Assembly (NCBI GenBank): GCA_964385995.1
Contig: CAYLRF010000004.1
Location: forward strand, 1 to 53,949
Direction of reading: 5' to 3'
From: CAYLRF01 sp964385995
GTDB taxonomy: Bacteria > Bacillota > Clostridia > Lachnospirales > Lachnospiraceae
DNA: 53,949 nucleotides
Position numbers and translations under genes: made by a program. Each line of letters opens with the position of its first letter. Positions within the stretch are counted from its first letter, which is position 1. The notes beneath the pieces are model-generated. The model was not told the DNA's origin. It did not search any database and worked only from the letters and a program-made list of their open reading frames with translations. Shown piece after piece: positions 35,203-43,351 of this stretch.

Positions 35203-36111
35203 TCAGTCCAATTTCCGAAATATCGGTTTTCGATCCTTAAAAACCGTATAATACGAAAAGCCGCACTCTTTAAGGGTCCCTGCCGCGACATCGAATTTGT
35301 ACGCCACATCGTTCGGCGTATGCGCGTCCGAACCGACCGTAACTATCTCACCGCCAAGTTGCCTGTAACGCTTTAAGATATCGGCGTGCGGATGAACATA
35401 CGAAAGCCCGTGGCTTAAGGAAGCCGTGTTTACTTCTATCCCCCTGCCGGTTTGGATAAGAGTTTTTAATATCGTATCGACAAGATCCCACGCGCCCGCG
35501 ATCGCGGCGGCCGACATATCCGACGTATCGCCAAAAATCGCGGCGGACGGCTTCATCTTTTCGGGATAAGGCGTATCGGCGCCGCGCCCCGTGTCCGCGG
35601 ACTGAAGGAGACTTTCCCTGCCGTAGCGTGCCACATAGTCGATATGCCCCAGCACGTCAAAATCGTCAAAGCTTCGCACACCCTTTAACATTTCCTCAAA
35701 GTAAAGTCCGTATGCCTCTTTAAGGCTCCTTTTTTCAAAGAGGTAGCCGTAATACGGATCCTCCCCCATTACCGTATGCACCGAGCCTATTATAAAATCA
35801 AAGGGATATTTCGCCGCGTATTCGCCTAAGGAAGCGTCAAATCGCGGCAAAAGTCCGATTTCAATGCCGATACCGATATCGATCCTCTCTTTATATTTTT
35901 CCCGCAGACGCGTAAGAGTGCGCACATAGGCGTCCGTGTCGGGCACAAACGGCAGATCGCCGTCATGCGTCACGTAATCCTTATCCATATGCTCCGTAAA
36001 ACAGATCTCGCGAAGATCGCGCCCGAGCGCGGCTTTTATGATCTTTTCCGGCTTCGCGTCGGAATCGGAGGAAAATTCACTGTGGATATGAAAGTCGGAA
36101 CGGATGGGCAT
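35203..36111 (-). CDS. PHP-family histidinol-phosphatase
   Basis: A 302-residue PHP metal-dependent phosphatase, HisK type, which would convert histidinol phosphate to histidinol. The metal-binding HIH is at 8-10 (SDFHIHSEFSSDSD), then TEHMD near 39, GSVHTVMGEDPYYG near 109, LGHIDYVARYG near 148 and VGSDAHTPNDVAYKF near 262. Residues about 165-200 carry an insertion rich in D, S and A. The histidine cluster at 41-47 kb lacks this activity, so the gene may complete it. A terminator before it suggests its own unit. Confidence 0.88.
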   Translation of the reverse strand: MPIRSDFHIHSEFSSDSDAKPEKIIKAALGRDLREICFTEHMDKDYVTHDGDLPFVPDTDAYVRTLTRLREKYKERIDIGIGIEIGLLPRFDASLGEYAAKYPFDFIIGSVHTVMGEDPYYGYLFEKRSLKEAYGLYFEEMLKGVRSFDDFDVLGHIDYVARYGRESLLQSADTGRGADTPYPEKMKPSAAIFGDTSDMSAAAIAGAWDLVDTILKTLIQTGRGIEVNTASLSHGLSYVHPHADILKRYRQLGGEIVTVGSDAHTPNDVAYKFDVAAGTLKECGFSYYTVFKDRKPIFRKLD

Positions 36112-36126
36112 CGGTCAGTCATCCTT

Positions 36127-36158
36127 AAAGAAAATGGCGGTGACAAACGTCCCCGCCA
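36127..36158 (-). terminator. Intrinsic terminator after the TM2 gene
   Basis: On the minus strand TGGCGGGGAC pairs with GTCACCGCCA (36149-36158 and 36135-36144) around a GTTT loop, nine pairs with one G-A mismatch, then TTTTCTTT at 36127-36134. It lies between the TM2 gene and the PHP phosphatase. Confidence 0.8.
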
Positions 36159-36216
36159 CGTTGATAACAGCTGTACTCTATGATTTAATGATATCAGACA
36201 GAATAATCAAAAGCCG

Positions 36217-36612
36217 TCACTCTTTTAAAGGATTGCCATTCGCGTCCTCATTAATCTTGCCGCAGAGGATAAGAATACCCTCGATCAGCCCCCAGATAGA
36301 ACCGATACCGCAGCTTAAGAGAGTAAGAACGATCTGGATAACGGCCCTTCCCGTATAGCCGAGATAAAAATTGTGAATGCCGAGGCCGCCGAGGAAAATG
36401 CCGAGAAGCCCCGCCGCCAACTTCGATTTCTGAGTAGCGGGATCAAAAGACGGCGTGAGCGCGACCCCGCAGTTTAAGCAAACGGAGGCTCCTGGCTGAA
36501 CCTGCGCCCCGCAATTCGGACAATAGGACATGCCCGTTCCTTTGGCCGCTCCGCAGCTTACGCATACGGCAGCGTTGTCATTCATCTGGTTCCCACAGTT
36601 TCTACAATACAT
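36217..36612 (-). CDS. Double zinc-ribbon TM2 domain membrane protein
   Basis: A 131-residue protein. Two zinc ribbons stand at the N-terminus: C3, C6, C17, C20 and C31, C34, C45, C48. A TM2 domain follows (about 62-120): KSKLAAGLLGIFLGGLGIHNFY, the GYTGRAVIQIVLTLLSCGIG helix turn and IWGLIEGILILCG. The cytoplasmic ribbons suggest protein or nucleic acid contact at the membrane, not proven. Ends with a short acidic tail. The gene follows the DUF1858 gene by 46 bases and is probably cotranscribed with it. Confidence 0.85.
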   Translation of the reverse strand: MYCRNCGNQMNDNAAVCVSCGAAKGTGMSYCPNCGAQVQPGASVCLNCGVALTPSFDPATQKSKLAAGLLGIFLGGLGIHNFYLGYTGRAVIQIVLTLLSCGIGSIWGLIEGILILCGKINEDANGNPLKE

Positions 36613-36658
36613 CCTCTTAAAGTCTCCTCTCCTTAAATCACCTTACTCCTCTTAAACG

Positions 36659-36862
36659 TTACGCCGATACCTGAGCGCAAATCCTTTCAACCAACGAATC
36701 GGGATCAAGCCCGTGCACGAAAGCCGCCTCCTCGAGTGTCTCCGCCTGAGACGCCGGGCATCCGAGGCAGTGCATCCCGACCTCCATGAGTACGGGCGCC
36801 GTCTCCGGAGCACTCTCAAGAAGCTCTCCTATCGTAGTGTCCTTGGTGATATTTAAAGCCAT
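36659..36862 (-). CDS. DUF1858 domain protein, 67 residues
   Basis: A small cytoplasmic protein: NITKDTTIGELLESAPETAP, then VLMEVGMHCLGCPASQAETL with C32 and C35, then EEAAFVHGLDPDSLVERI. This is the DUF1858 fold (related to ScdA/RIC N-termini and hybrid-cluster-associated domains) with the redox or metal-binding CxxC. Function is not established. The ATG at 36862 has AGGAGGTG six bases upstream; a GTG at 36871 lies inside that site. A promoter lies about 90 bases upstream. Confidence 0.88.
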   Translation of the reverse strand: MALNITKDTTIGELLESAPETAPVLMEVGMHCLGCPASQAETLEEAAFVHGLDPDSLVERICAQVSA

Positions 36863-36948
36863 GAAAAACACCTCCTGTCGTGTTGATACGAAACATTGAA
36901 AATCGCGGTTTGTCCGCGGCGCCGCGCGCCCGGGAAAACCTTAGGGTG

Positions 36949-36978
36949 ATTATAATATTACACGGGCGTTTTTTTCAA
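36949..36978 (-). promoter_or_regulatory. Promoter for the DUF1858-TM2 unit
   Basis: On the minus strand TTGAAA (36973-36978) and TATAAT (36949-36954) are 18 bases apart. The start would be near 36942, about 80 bases before the DUF1858 ATG. Confidence 0.6.
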
Positions 36979-37017
36979 CTGTTTTTTTCGTTTCTCTATT
37001 TAAAGAGCCGCCGCGTT

Positions 37018-37079
37018 AATCGTCAAAGTAAGCGCACCCTCCGCTTACTCTGACCATGCTTGCATTTACCTTGACGATT
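37018..37079 (-). repeat. 62-base inverted repeat directly after lysC
   Basis: Arms AATCGTCAAAGTAA (37018-37031) and its complement TTACCTTGACGATT (37066-37079) pair at 13 of 14 positions. Inside is a second stem AGTAAGCG/CGCTTACT (about 37027-37049) that competes with the outer one. It begins three bases after the lysC stop. No T-run follows, so it is not a standard terminator; a 3' stabilising or repeat element is possible. Confidence 0.75.
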
Positions 37080-37082
37080 GAC

Positions 37083-38399
37083 CTAAAGCGCCGCCGTCAC
37101 GAATATGTCGTAGATCGCCTTGATTGCGCGTTCAAAATCGCTGTTTTTGACGCCGATCACGATATTAAGCTCGCTTGACCCCTGATCTATCATTTTCACG
37201 TTCACGTGAGCGTGCGCGAGAGCGGAAAATACCCTGCCGGAGGTGCCGCGCTTTTCCCTCATTCCGCGGCCCACGACGGCGATAAGAGCGAGCTCCGTCT
37301 CAAGCTCCACGGCATCGGGATGAACCGCCTGATGTATGCCCGCTATCAGGGACTGCTCGTGCTTTTCAAGCTCCCGCTGATGGACAAAGACCGACATGGT
37401 GTCGATCCCGGAGGGCATATGCTCGATGGAAATCCCGTTCTCCTCAAACACCTGAAGAACCCTGCGGCAAAAGCCTATCTCGGAATTCATCATGGCTTTT
37501 TCTATCGTGACAGCCGCGAATCCCTGCTTTCCCGCTATCCCGGTGACAGTATATCTGGGCTTTCGGCACGTCGCCTCCACTATGAGCGTTCCCTCGTCTA
37601 ATGGCGCGTTGGTATTTAATATGTGGATGGGTATGCCTTCTTTCCTTATGGGGAATATGGCGTCCTCATGAAGGACCGAGGCTCCCATGTAGGACAGTTC
37701 GCGAAGCTCCTTATACGTTATGACATCTATCACCTCGGGATTTTCGACTATCCCGGGATCCGCTATGAGAAAGCCGGAGACGTCTGTCCAGTTTTCATAA
37801 ATGTCCGCCTTCGCGGCTCTGGCGACGATGGAACCCGTAAGGTCCGACCCCCCGCGTGAAAAAGTCTTTATTTTCCCGTCCGGCATGGAACCGTAAAACC
37901 CGGGGATGACGGCGTTTTTCGTTTCGGAAAGCCGCGCGGAAAGCACCTCGTTTGTCTTATCCGCGTCAAAGGCTCCCTTCTCATCGAAAAATATGACTTC
38001 TGCGGCGTCTATAAACAAAAACCCGGTATAAGCCGACATGATGATACCGTTAAGATACTCTCCTCTTGAAGCGGCGTAATCTTTTCCGAGACGGGGGATA
38101 TTCTCTCTTATCGTCCGAAATTCGCCGTCAAGCGAAAGGGAAAGCGAAAGGCCTTTGATGATGGCGTCGTATCTGGCCTTAATAGCCCCGAGAGGTTCCG
38201 ATATGTCCTTTCCTTCCGCCGCGAGATCGTAACACTCATACAGCATGTCCGTGACTTTCGCGTCGCCGTGAAATCTTCTTCCAGGCGCGGAGGGTACCAC
38301 GTATCTTCTCGTTTTATCCGCGTCTATGAGTTCCTTTGCCTTTTTAAACTGATTCGCGTCGGCAAGCGAGCTTCCGCCGAATTTTACCGTTTTTATCAT
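37083..38399 (-). CDS. lysC: Aspartate kinase
   Basis: A 438-residue monofunctional aspartokinase, first step to lysine, threonine, methionine and diaminopimelate. VKFGGSSLADA at the N-terminus and GGSDLTGSIVARA near 183 form the catalytic site; two C-terminal ACT domains follow (GFAAVTIEKAMMNSEIGF and IAVVGRGMREKRGTSG) for feedback control. Similar enzymes with a SAPGRRFHGDAKVTD block occur widely in Clostridia. The leader (38400-38672) has a poor ribosome site (AAGG 17 bases away), a repeat shared with coaD and a possible TATAAT with a weak -35. No lysine riboswitch pattern is visible. Confidence 0.95.
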   Translation of the reverse strand: MIKTVKFGGSSLADANQFKKAKELIDADKTRRYVVPSAPGRRFHGDAKVTDMLYECYDLAAEGKDISEPLGAIKARYDAIIKGLSLSLSLDGEFRTIRENIPRLGKDYAASRGEYLNGIIMSAYTGFLFIDAAEVIFFDEKGAFDADKTNEVLSARLSETKNAVIPGFYGSMPDGKIKTFSRGGSDLTGSIVARAAKADIYENWTDVSGFLIADPGIVENPEVIDVITYKELRELSYMGASVLHEDAIFPIRKEGIPIHILNTNAPLDEGTLIVEATCRKPRYTVTGIAGKQGFAAVTIEKAMMNSEIGFCRRVLQVFEENGISIEHMPSGIDTMSVFVHQRELEKHEQSLIAGIHQAVHPDAVELETELALIAVVGRGMREKRGTSGRVFSALAHAHVNVKMIDQGSSELNIVIGVKNSDFERAIKAIYDIFVTAAL

Positions 38400-38495
38400 A
38401 ATACTTATTTGCGGCGCCTTAAAACCGCTTACGCCCTCGCGGTATCGGCGCGTCTCCTCCTTTTTCGGGTTAGCGGTAATATTATATTAAAAAGT

Positions 38496-38547
38496 GATAT
38501 TACGAATGGTTCCGCGCTACGCGCTCCCGCAATCCTGCCCCTGATAT
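38496..38547 (-). repeat. Leader repeat, lysC copy
   Basis: Plus-strand sequence GATATTACG, then GCGCTCCCGCAATCCTGCCC and a closing TGATAT. A clearly related copy stands at 53124-53173 before coaD. The surrounding leader, 38400-38672, has no gene; it also holds AGTGATAT-type words at 38493 and 38648 in opposite orientation. Confidence 0.7.
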
Positions 38548-38672
38548 TCGGATTCCGTGGGACCCCTTCCTCACTTCATCCTCCTATTTGTGCGGATAGA
38601 GAACACTTTTCCCACCGGCACGCGGGAATGCCGTGGGGCAAGGTTTCTGCCTTGATATCACTAAATGATATG

Positions 38673-39440
38673 TTATTTATCGTTTCGGATACGCGAAGCC
38701 TCAAGAAGACTTATAAATCCGCCGCCGTCCGTGTCCGATAAAGCACCCGTTTCACCTTGCGGCGCGTTTAATTCCGCCGCAACACGCGCGTACATCTCAG
38801 TCCTGTGGTAAGAGACGCGCGAGACATTAAAATCCGCGCCCGCAAAATCGGCGAAGGCGCGCATGGCGTCGTCGGGCTTAAGATTCCCCGCGCTTCCCGC
38901 CGCAAGACGCATGAAAAGACCGTCATTTCTTTCTTTCACGTCATAAATAAGCCCCCGTATGTCGTCCTCGCGCTCATTATCGCCTTTTTTTCGTATAAGC
39001 GGGATATGATCCTCTTTGAGGAAGGCCGCGATAATCTCGGTCTTATCTTTATCAGACACTTCATAAGGCCAAAATCCGCCGTCGATACGGCATATGTAAT
39101 CCGCCGCGGCGAGGATGGCCATGCCGGATCGTTTACGTTCATCGGCTATGGGTACCGCCGCGACGATGTCTATGCCGGGGACGGAATTTTCATTCATTTT
39201 ACGAACCGCGTCGCCGCAGTCGATGTCGCGTGTAAGTCCGAGATCAAAGTACTCTCCGTCGCTTGTCTGACCAACGCTTAAGGGACTCGCAAACGACATG
39301 ATCATATGTGGCTGAAATCCTTCGGTAAAAGCCGACGGGATACCTGAGCGCATGATAAGCTTTTGAAAGAAACGCATGAGATCCAAATGCCCCACGAATT
39401 TCATGGCGTCGTATTTACGAAATTTCACCCTTATCTTCAT
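38673..39440 (-). CDS. TIGR03936/DUF2344 protein, partner of radical SAM enzyme
   Basis: A 255-residue protein of the DUF2344 family that typically accompanies the TIGR03960 radical SAM enzyme. Its start reads MKIRVKFRKYDAMKFVGHLD, followed by GIPSAFTEGFQPHMIMSFASP, both strongly conserved in the family. The biochemical role is not settled. The ATG at 39440 overlaps the radical SAM gene's stop (ATGA), showing coupling; a longer frame from 39476 is not supported. In many Clostridia a ribonuclease G and rplU/rpmA follow; here lysC follows instead. Confidence 0.9.
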   Translation of the reverse strand: MKIRVKFRKYDAMKFVGHLDLMRFFQKLIMRSGIPSAFTEGFQPHMIMSFASPLSVGQTSDGEYFDLGLTRDIDCGDAVRKMNENSVPGIDIVAAVPIADERKRSGMAILAAADYICRIDGGFWPYEVSDKDKTEIIAAFLKEDHIPLIRKKGDNEREDDIRGLIYDVKERNDGLFMRLAAGSAGNLKPDDAMRAFADFAGADFNVSRVSYHRTEMYARVAAELNAPQGETGALSDTDGGGFISLLEASRIRNDK

Positions 39441-41290
39441 AAGCAGACTCCGGCGCCGAACGAGGCCGCCCCGCATCCCGCGCAGGACTTTCTGCAGTCA
39501 GGCGTCACCTCGGCCTTTAAGGCTTTTCCCCACTCGGAACGAAGATATGACCTTTTTACCCCTATGTCGATGAAATCCCACGGGAAGATCTCATTTTCAC
39601 CACGCTGTCTTAAGTTATAAAAACCGATATCCGCGTCCGACTCGCGAAAAGCTTCCCTCCAGGGTTCAAACTTAAAATGATCTCCCCACGAGTCATAAAG
39701 GCACCCTTTTTCATAAGCCTTTAAGATTACTCGGCCTAATTTTCTGTCTCCTCTCGCGAGCGCGCCCTCTATTACCGATACTTTCGAGTCATGCCAGTTA
39801 TATTTGATACTTTTGCGATTCGGATCTTTTATAAATTCAGCGCTTACCGCGGCCGCGCTTTCCTCAAAATATGTCTCATCGCGCATGGCGGCCCACTGGA
39901 AAGGCGTAAACGGCTTCGGTATAAAAAACGCCGTGCTCACAGTCACCTGACATTTTGCGCGTCCTTTACCGCGATTGAGATCATAATAACCGGCGGCGAT
40001 TTTCCCGGAAAGCCGCGCTATATCCTTTACGTCTTCTTCAGTCTCCGTCGGAAGCCCTATCATAAAATAAAGTTTCACGCGCCTTAAGCCGCTTTTAAAA
40101 GCTCTTTTCGCTCCGCCAAGGATATCATCTTCCGTGATCCCCTTATTTATCACATCACGAAGTCTCTGTGAGCCCGCCTCGGGCGCGAAGGTGAGACTGC
40201 TTTTCGGAAGATCCGAAAGCTTAGCCGTGACCTCTTGCGTAAACGAATCCAGGCGAAGTGAGGGAAGAGAGACATTTACCCCTTTATCCGCGTAATTGTC
40301 GATGAGAAACGTAAGAAGCTCATTTAGCTTGGAGTAATCATCCGAACTTAAGGAGCTTAGGGAAATCTCATCCTGTCCGGTGGAGGCGAGGCTCTTCGCC
40401 GCGATTTCCTCCAACCTTTCAAGGCTTCTCTCTCTCATCGGGCGGTATATCATGCCCGCCTGACAAAACCTGCAGCCTCTTACACATCCCCTCGCGATCT
40501 CAAGCACCACCCGATCCTGCACGGCCTTTACGAACGGCACGATCGGCTTTACGGGATAAGGCGAGGCGTCAAGATCCGTAACCGTCTGCTTTCTTATCTT
40601 CGCGGGCGCGTGGGGATTATTCGGCTTAAACTCGCGGATCGTGCCGTCCGCGTTATATGTGACGTCATAAAAGGACGGAACGTAAATCCCGGGCACACCC
40701 GCGGCCGCCTCGAGAAACTCTCTTCGCGATTTGCCGCTCTTTTTACATTCCTTATACTTATCCATCAGCTCGAAGTAGGAACACTCTCCTTCCCCGATGT
40801 AAAAGAGATCAAAGAAATCCGAAAGAGGCTCGGGGTTGTAGGTACAGGGACCGCCGCCTATCACGATGGGGTCTTCTTCGCCCCTCTCGGACGCCATAAG
40901 GGGTATCTTCGACAGATCCAATATCTGAAGGATATTCGTGTAACACATCTCATACTGGATCGTGATTCCCAGAAAATCAAAATCCTTTACGGGATCCTGG
41001 GACTCCAGCGCGAAAAGCGGGATATCTCTCTCACGCATAATCCGATCAAGGTCGGTCCACGGCGAATAAACTCTCTCGCACCATATGTCGTCCCTTTGGT
41101 TTAACATGTCGTAAAGAAGCGAAATGCCGAGGTGCGACATGCCTATCTCGTATACGTCTGGAAAGGCGAAGGCGAACCGGATTTGAACGCGGCTTTTGTC
41201 TTTCATGACGCTGTTTACTTCGTTTCCGATATATCTGGCCGGCTTTTCCACGCCGAGAAGTATATCGTCGGAAAGCGCAAGTTTTCTCAA
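39437..41290 (-). CDS. TIGR03960-family B12-binding-domain radical SAM protein
   Basis: A 617-residue radical SAM protein. The N-terminal half resembles a B12-binding-type fold (FAFPDVYEIGMSHLGISLLY, IVIGGGPCTYNPEPLSDF, IGEGE). The cluster motif CVRGCRFCQAG lies near residue 267, and FAPEAGSQRLRDVINKG near 372. The C-terminal end has a cysteine cluster (CRKSCAGCGAASFGAGVC). The substrate is unknown; with DUF2344 it is thought to act on RNA or a ribosome-related target, an inference from usual neighbours. It follows the histidine cluster by 18 bases. Confidence 0.92.
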   Translation of the reverse strand: MRKLALSDDILLGVEKPARYIGNEVNSVMKDKSRVQIRFAFAFPDVYEIGMSHLGISLLYDMLNQRDDIWCERVYSPWTDLDRIMRERDIPLFALESQDPVKDFDFLGITIQYEMCYTNILQILDLSKIPLMASERGEEDPIVIGGGPCTYNPEPLSDFFDLFYIGEGECSYFELMDKYKECKKSGKSRREFLEAAAGVPGIYVPSFYDVTYNADGTIREFKPNNPHAPAKIRKQTVTDLDASPYPVKPIVPFVKAVQDRVVLEIARGCVRGCRFCQAGMIYRPMRERSLERLEEIAAKSLASTGQDEISLSSLSSDDYSKLNELLTFLIDNYADKGVNVSLPSLRLDSFTQEVTAKLSDLPKSSLTFAPEAGSQRLRDVINKGITEDDILGGAKRAFKSGLRRVKLYFMIGLPTETEEDVKDIARLSGKIAAGYYDLNRGKGRAKCQVTVSTAFFIPKPFTPFQWAAMRDETYFEESAAAVSAEFIKDPNRKSIKYNWHDSKVSVIEGALARGDRKLGRVILKAYEKGCLYDSWGDHFKFEPWREAFRESDADIGFYNLRQRGENEIFPWDFIDIGVKRSYLRSEWGKALKAEVTPDCRKSCAGCGAASFGAGVCL

Positions 41291-41308
41291 GACTTAAGTC
41301 TCCTGTTA

Positions 41309-42592
41309 CTAACGGTTCGCAAGTTCAGCCGTGACATCATCCCACGTGACGTGGCACTCAGCCATAAGGACCATGGCGTGATACAGCAAATCCGAAAGCT
41401 CGTATCTGACTTCCTCGGGATTTTGGTTCTTCGCGGCTATCACAAGCTCCGTGGCTTCCTCTCCGACTTTCTTTAAGATCTTATCTATGCCTTTGTCGAA
41501 CAGATAATTCGTGTAAGAACCTTCCTTCGGATGCTCTTTCCTGTCAAGGATAGTCGCGTATACGCTTTCAAAGACGCGAAGCGGATTGGTCTCGTCTAAG
41601 TCATCTCCCATGACGTTATTAAAAAAACAGCTTCTGCTTCCCGTATGGCAGGCCGGCCCCACCTGATCTACTTTGGCGAGCAGAGTGTCAAGATCACAGT
41701 CGGCCGTAAGGGATCTTACATACTGAAAATGTCCCGATGTCTCACCCTTTACCCAAAGCGTGTTCCGGCTTCGGCTGAAATACGTCATCTTCCCCGTCTT
41801 TACGGTTGCGTCAAAGGCCTCTTTATTCATGTAGGCGAGCATAAGCACCTCGCCGGTTCTGAAGTGCTGGGATATAACAGGGACAAGCCCGTCCCGGTTC
41901 GCGCAAAGATCGTCAAAATCAATCGCGCATGAAAATCCGCCGACGTCAAGCCCCAGGCTTTCGCAGCGTTCTTTAAAATCAGAGAAGGAAAATCCCGGAT
42001 CTTCGATATATTTGCCCGAAAGACCGGTAATCTTTTCCTGTTTTAAGATATTCATGATTACATTTTCATCTTCGGTATCCGTGATGATAACCGTGGGCTT
42101 ATCCGTGATGTCTGTCACGGACTGAACGCGAGGCTGCCCCGTGAAAATGATCTCGCTCGCGCTTTCGTTTATGGCCGCGGCGTTTTTGTAAAGACTGTCA
42201 AAATCATCGACGGACGCGGCGATTTTTTCTTTCCCGAAGCGAAGCGCCGCCTCTGAAATGAGTTTGGCGCCCTCTTTCGACGACATATCGATAACGGCCT
42301 TACGCGCTCCCGCGTAGAGGATTTTTTTTATGTCCTCCTGCCTGCGCACATGACCCCCCGCGTAGACAGGGACATGAACCCTGCGGCATATCTTTTTCAG
42401 CATGCCCGTATTTAAATCATGCTCTCTGTCATCGTCGGAAAGATCGATGACTATGAGAGCGTCCGCGCCGTTTCTGTCGTACGACGAGGCAAGATCCGAA
42501 GCGTCTTTGGAAAGGACCGTAAAGTCGTCAAACCACGCGGCGGCCTCTCCCGTCCGCAAAAAGACGGCGGGCATCAATCTTTTGCGGCTCAT
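41309..42592 (-). CDS. hisIE: HisIE with N-terminal degenerate HisA/HisF-like domain
   Basis: A 427-residue fusion for two steps of histidine synthesis. The cyclohydrolase part (about 222-325) has MLAYMNKEAFDATVKTG and metal ligands in ADCDLD (298, 300, 302) and C315, C322. The pyrophosphohydrolase part (about 362-427) has KVGEEATELVIAAK and ELSDLLYHAM. Residues 1-210 resemble a HisA/HisF barrel: GADALIVIDLSDDD near 42, VPVYAGGHVRRQEDI near 74 and KPTVIITDTEDENVI near 165. The first strand reads MPAVFLRTG and lacks the catalytic aspartate, so the domain is probably not active. The ATG overlaps the hisB stop (four bases). Confidence 0.9.
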   Translation of the reverse strand: MSRKRLMPAVFLRTGEAAAWFDDFTVLSKDASDLASSYDRNGADALIVIDLSDDDREHDLNTGMLKKICRRVHVPVYAGGHVRRQEDIKKILYAGARKAVIDMSSKEGAKLISEAALRFGKEKIAASVDDFDSLYKNAAAINESASEIIFTGQPRVQSVTDITDKPTVIITDTEDENVIMNILKQEKITGLSGKYIEDPGFSFSDFKERCESLGLDVGGFSCAIDFDDLCANRDGLVPVISQHFRTGEVLMLAYMNKEAFDATVKTGKMTYFSRSRNTLWVKGETSGHFQYVRSLTADCDLDTLLAKVDQVGPACHTGSRSCFFNNVMGDDLDETNPLRVFESVYATILDRKEHPKEGSYTNYLFDKGIDKILKKVGEEATELVIAAKNQNPEEVRYELSDLLYHAMVLMAECHVTWDDVTAELANR

Positions 42593-43185
42593 AATATAAG
42601 GCTTCCTTTCGTGGACCAGACGTCGTCAATGCGGCTCTCCCGCGACGCGGCAACATCAAGCGCCCTGCCGAAGGATTTAAATAACGCCTCCGCCATATGG
42701 TGGTTATTTATGCCGTCCTCAAGCTTTAAGTGCAGACACATCAATGCGTTATGGCTCACGGCGTAAAAGAAATCGCGTACCGTCTCCGTATCCATGCCGC
42801 CGAGCCTTTCCACGGTAAAATCGGCCTTATATGAAAGAAAGGGCCTTCCCGATAAGTCGATGGCGCACAGCGCGAGCGCCTCATCCATCGGAAGCAAAAA
42901 AGAGCCGTATCGCTTTATGCCTTTCCTGTCTCCGAGCGCCTCCTCCAGCGCCTTGCCCAAGGCGATACCCACGTCCTCCACCGTATGGTGGCAGTCGACG
43001 TCAAGGTCGCCTTTCGCGGTGACCGAAAGATCGAAAAGCCCGTGCTTCGCGAAGCTTTCCAGCATGTGATCGAAATACCCTATGCCGGTCTTTATGTCCG
43101 TTTTGCCGCTGCCGTCGAGATTTAACCTCACGGCGATGTCCGTTTCCTTCGTGGTTCTTTTTACCGAAGCGATCCTGTCATCCAT
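42589..43185 (-). CDS. hisB: Imidazoleglycerol-phosphate dehydratase
   Basis: A 198-residue stand-alone HisB. The duplicated metal-binding motifs CHHTVEDVGIALG (near 65) and NNHHMAEALFKSFGRAL (near 165) are intact, as is IGYFDHMLESFAKHG near 36. It dehydrates imidazoleglycerol phosphate to imidazoleacetol phosphate. No fused phosphatase is present. Its ribosome site (GGGAAAGAGGTAAAG, then ATG) is the last unit of a triple hairpin repeat filling the whole gap to hisD. Confidence 0.97.
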   Translation of the reverse strand: MDDRIASVKRTTKETDIAVRLNLDGSGKTDIKTGIGYFDHMLESFAKHGLFDLSVTAKGDLDVDCHHTVEDVGIALGKALEEALGDRKGIKRYGSFLLPMDEALALCAIDLSGRPFLSYKADFTVERLGGMDTETVRDFFYAVSHNALMCLHLKLEDGINNHHMAEALFKSFGRALDVAASRESRIDDVWSTKGSLIL

Positions 43186-43187
43186 CT

Positions 43188-43351
43188 TTACCTCTTTCCC
43201 GACGTGTCTTTCACGTCATACAGGTAGTTCGAAAGATTTCAAACTTACCTCTTTCCCGACGTGTTCCTCACGTCATAAAGATAGTTCGAAAGATTTCGAA
43301 CTTACCTCTTTCCCGTCGTGTTCCTCACGTCATAAAGGCAGCTTAAAAAGT
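43188..43351 (-). repeat. Three tandem hairpin-SD repeats between hisD and hisB
   Basis: Units start at 43188, 43245 and 43302, an exact 57-base period; the third runs into the hisD stop. Each unit, on the plus strand, reads TTACCTCTTTCCC, stem GACGTG-loop-CACGTC, ATAAAG linker, and stem GTTCGAAA-GA-TTTCGAAC. Unit 2 stems are perfect (43258-43263 with 43269-43274; 43284-43291 with 43294-43301); unit 1 has one mismatch in the second stem; unit 3 has lost its second stem. On the coding strand each unit ends in GGGAAAGAGG, of which only the last is followed by a start codon. Confidence 0.9.

Noticed and set aside
38500..38574. A 24-codon GTG-started frame with AGGAGG five bases upstream in the lysC leader, a possible leader peptide
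   Set aside because: It runs through the repeat shared with coaD, where one base fewer puts a stop codon in the frame, so the peptide is not conserved; the product has no lysine or threonine run typical of attenuators.
38400..38672. Lysine riboswitch before lysC
   Set aside because: None of the conserved L-box words or its multi-helix layout can be seen, and there is no terminator before the gene.
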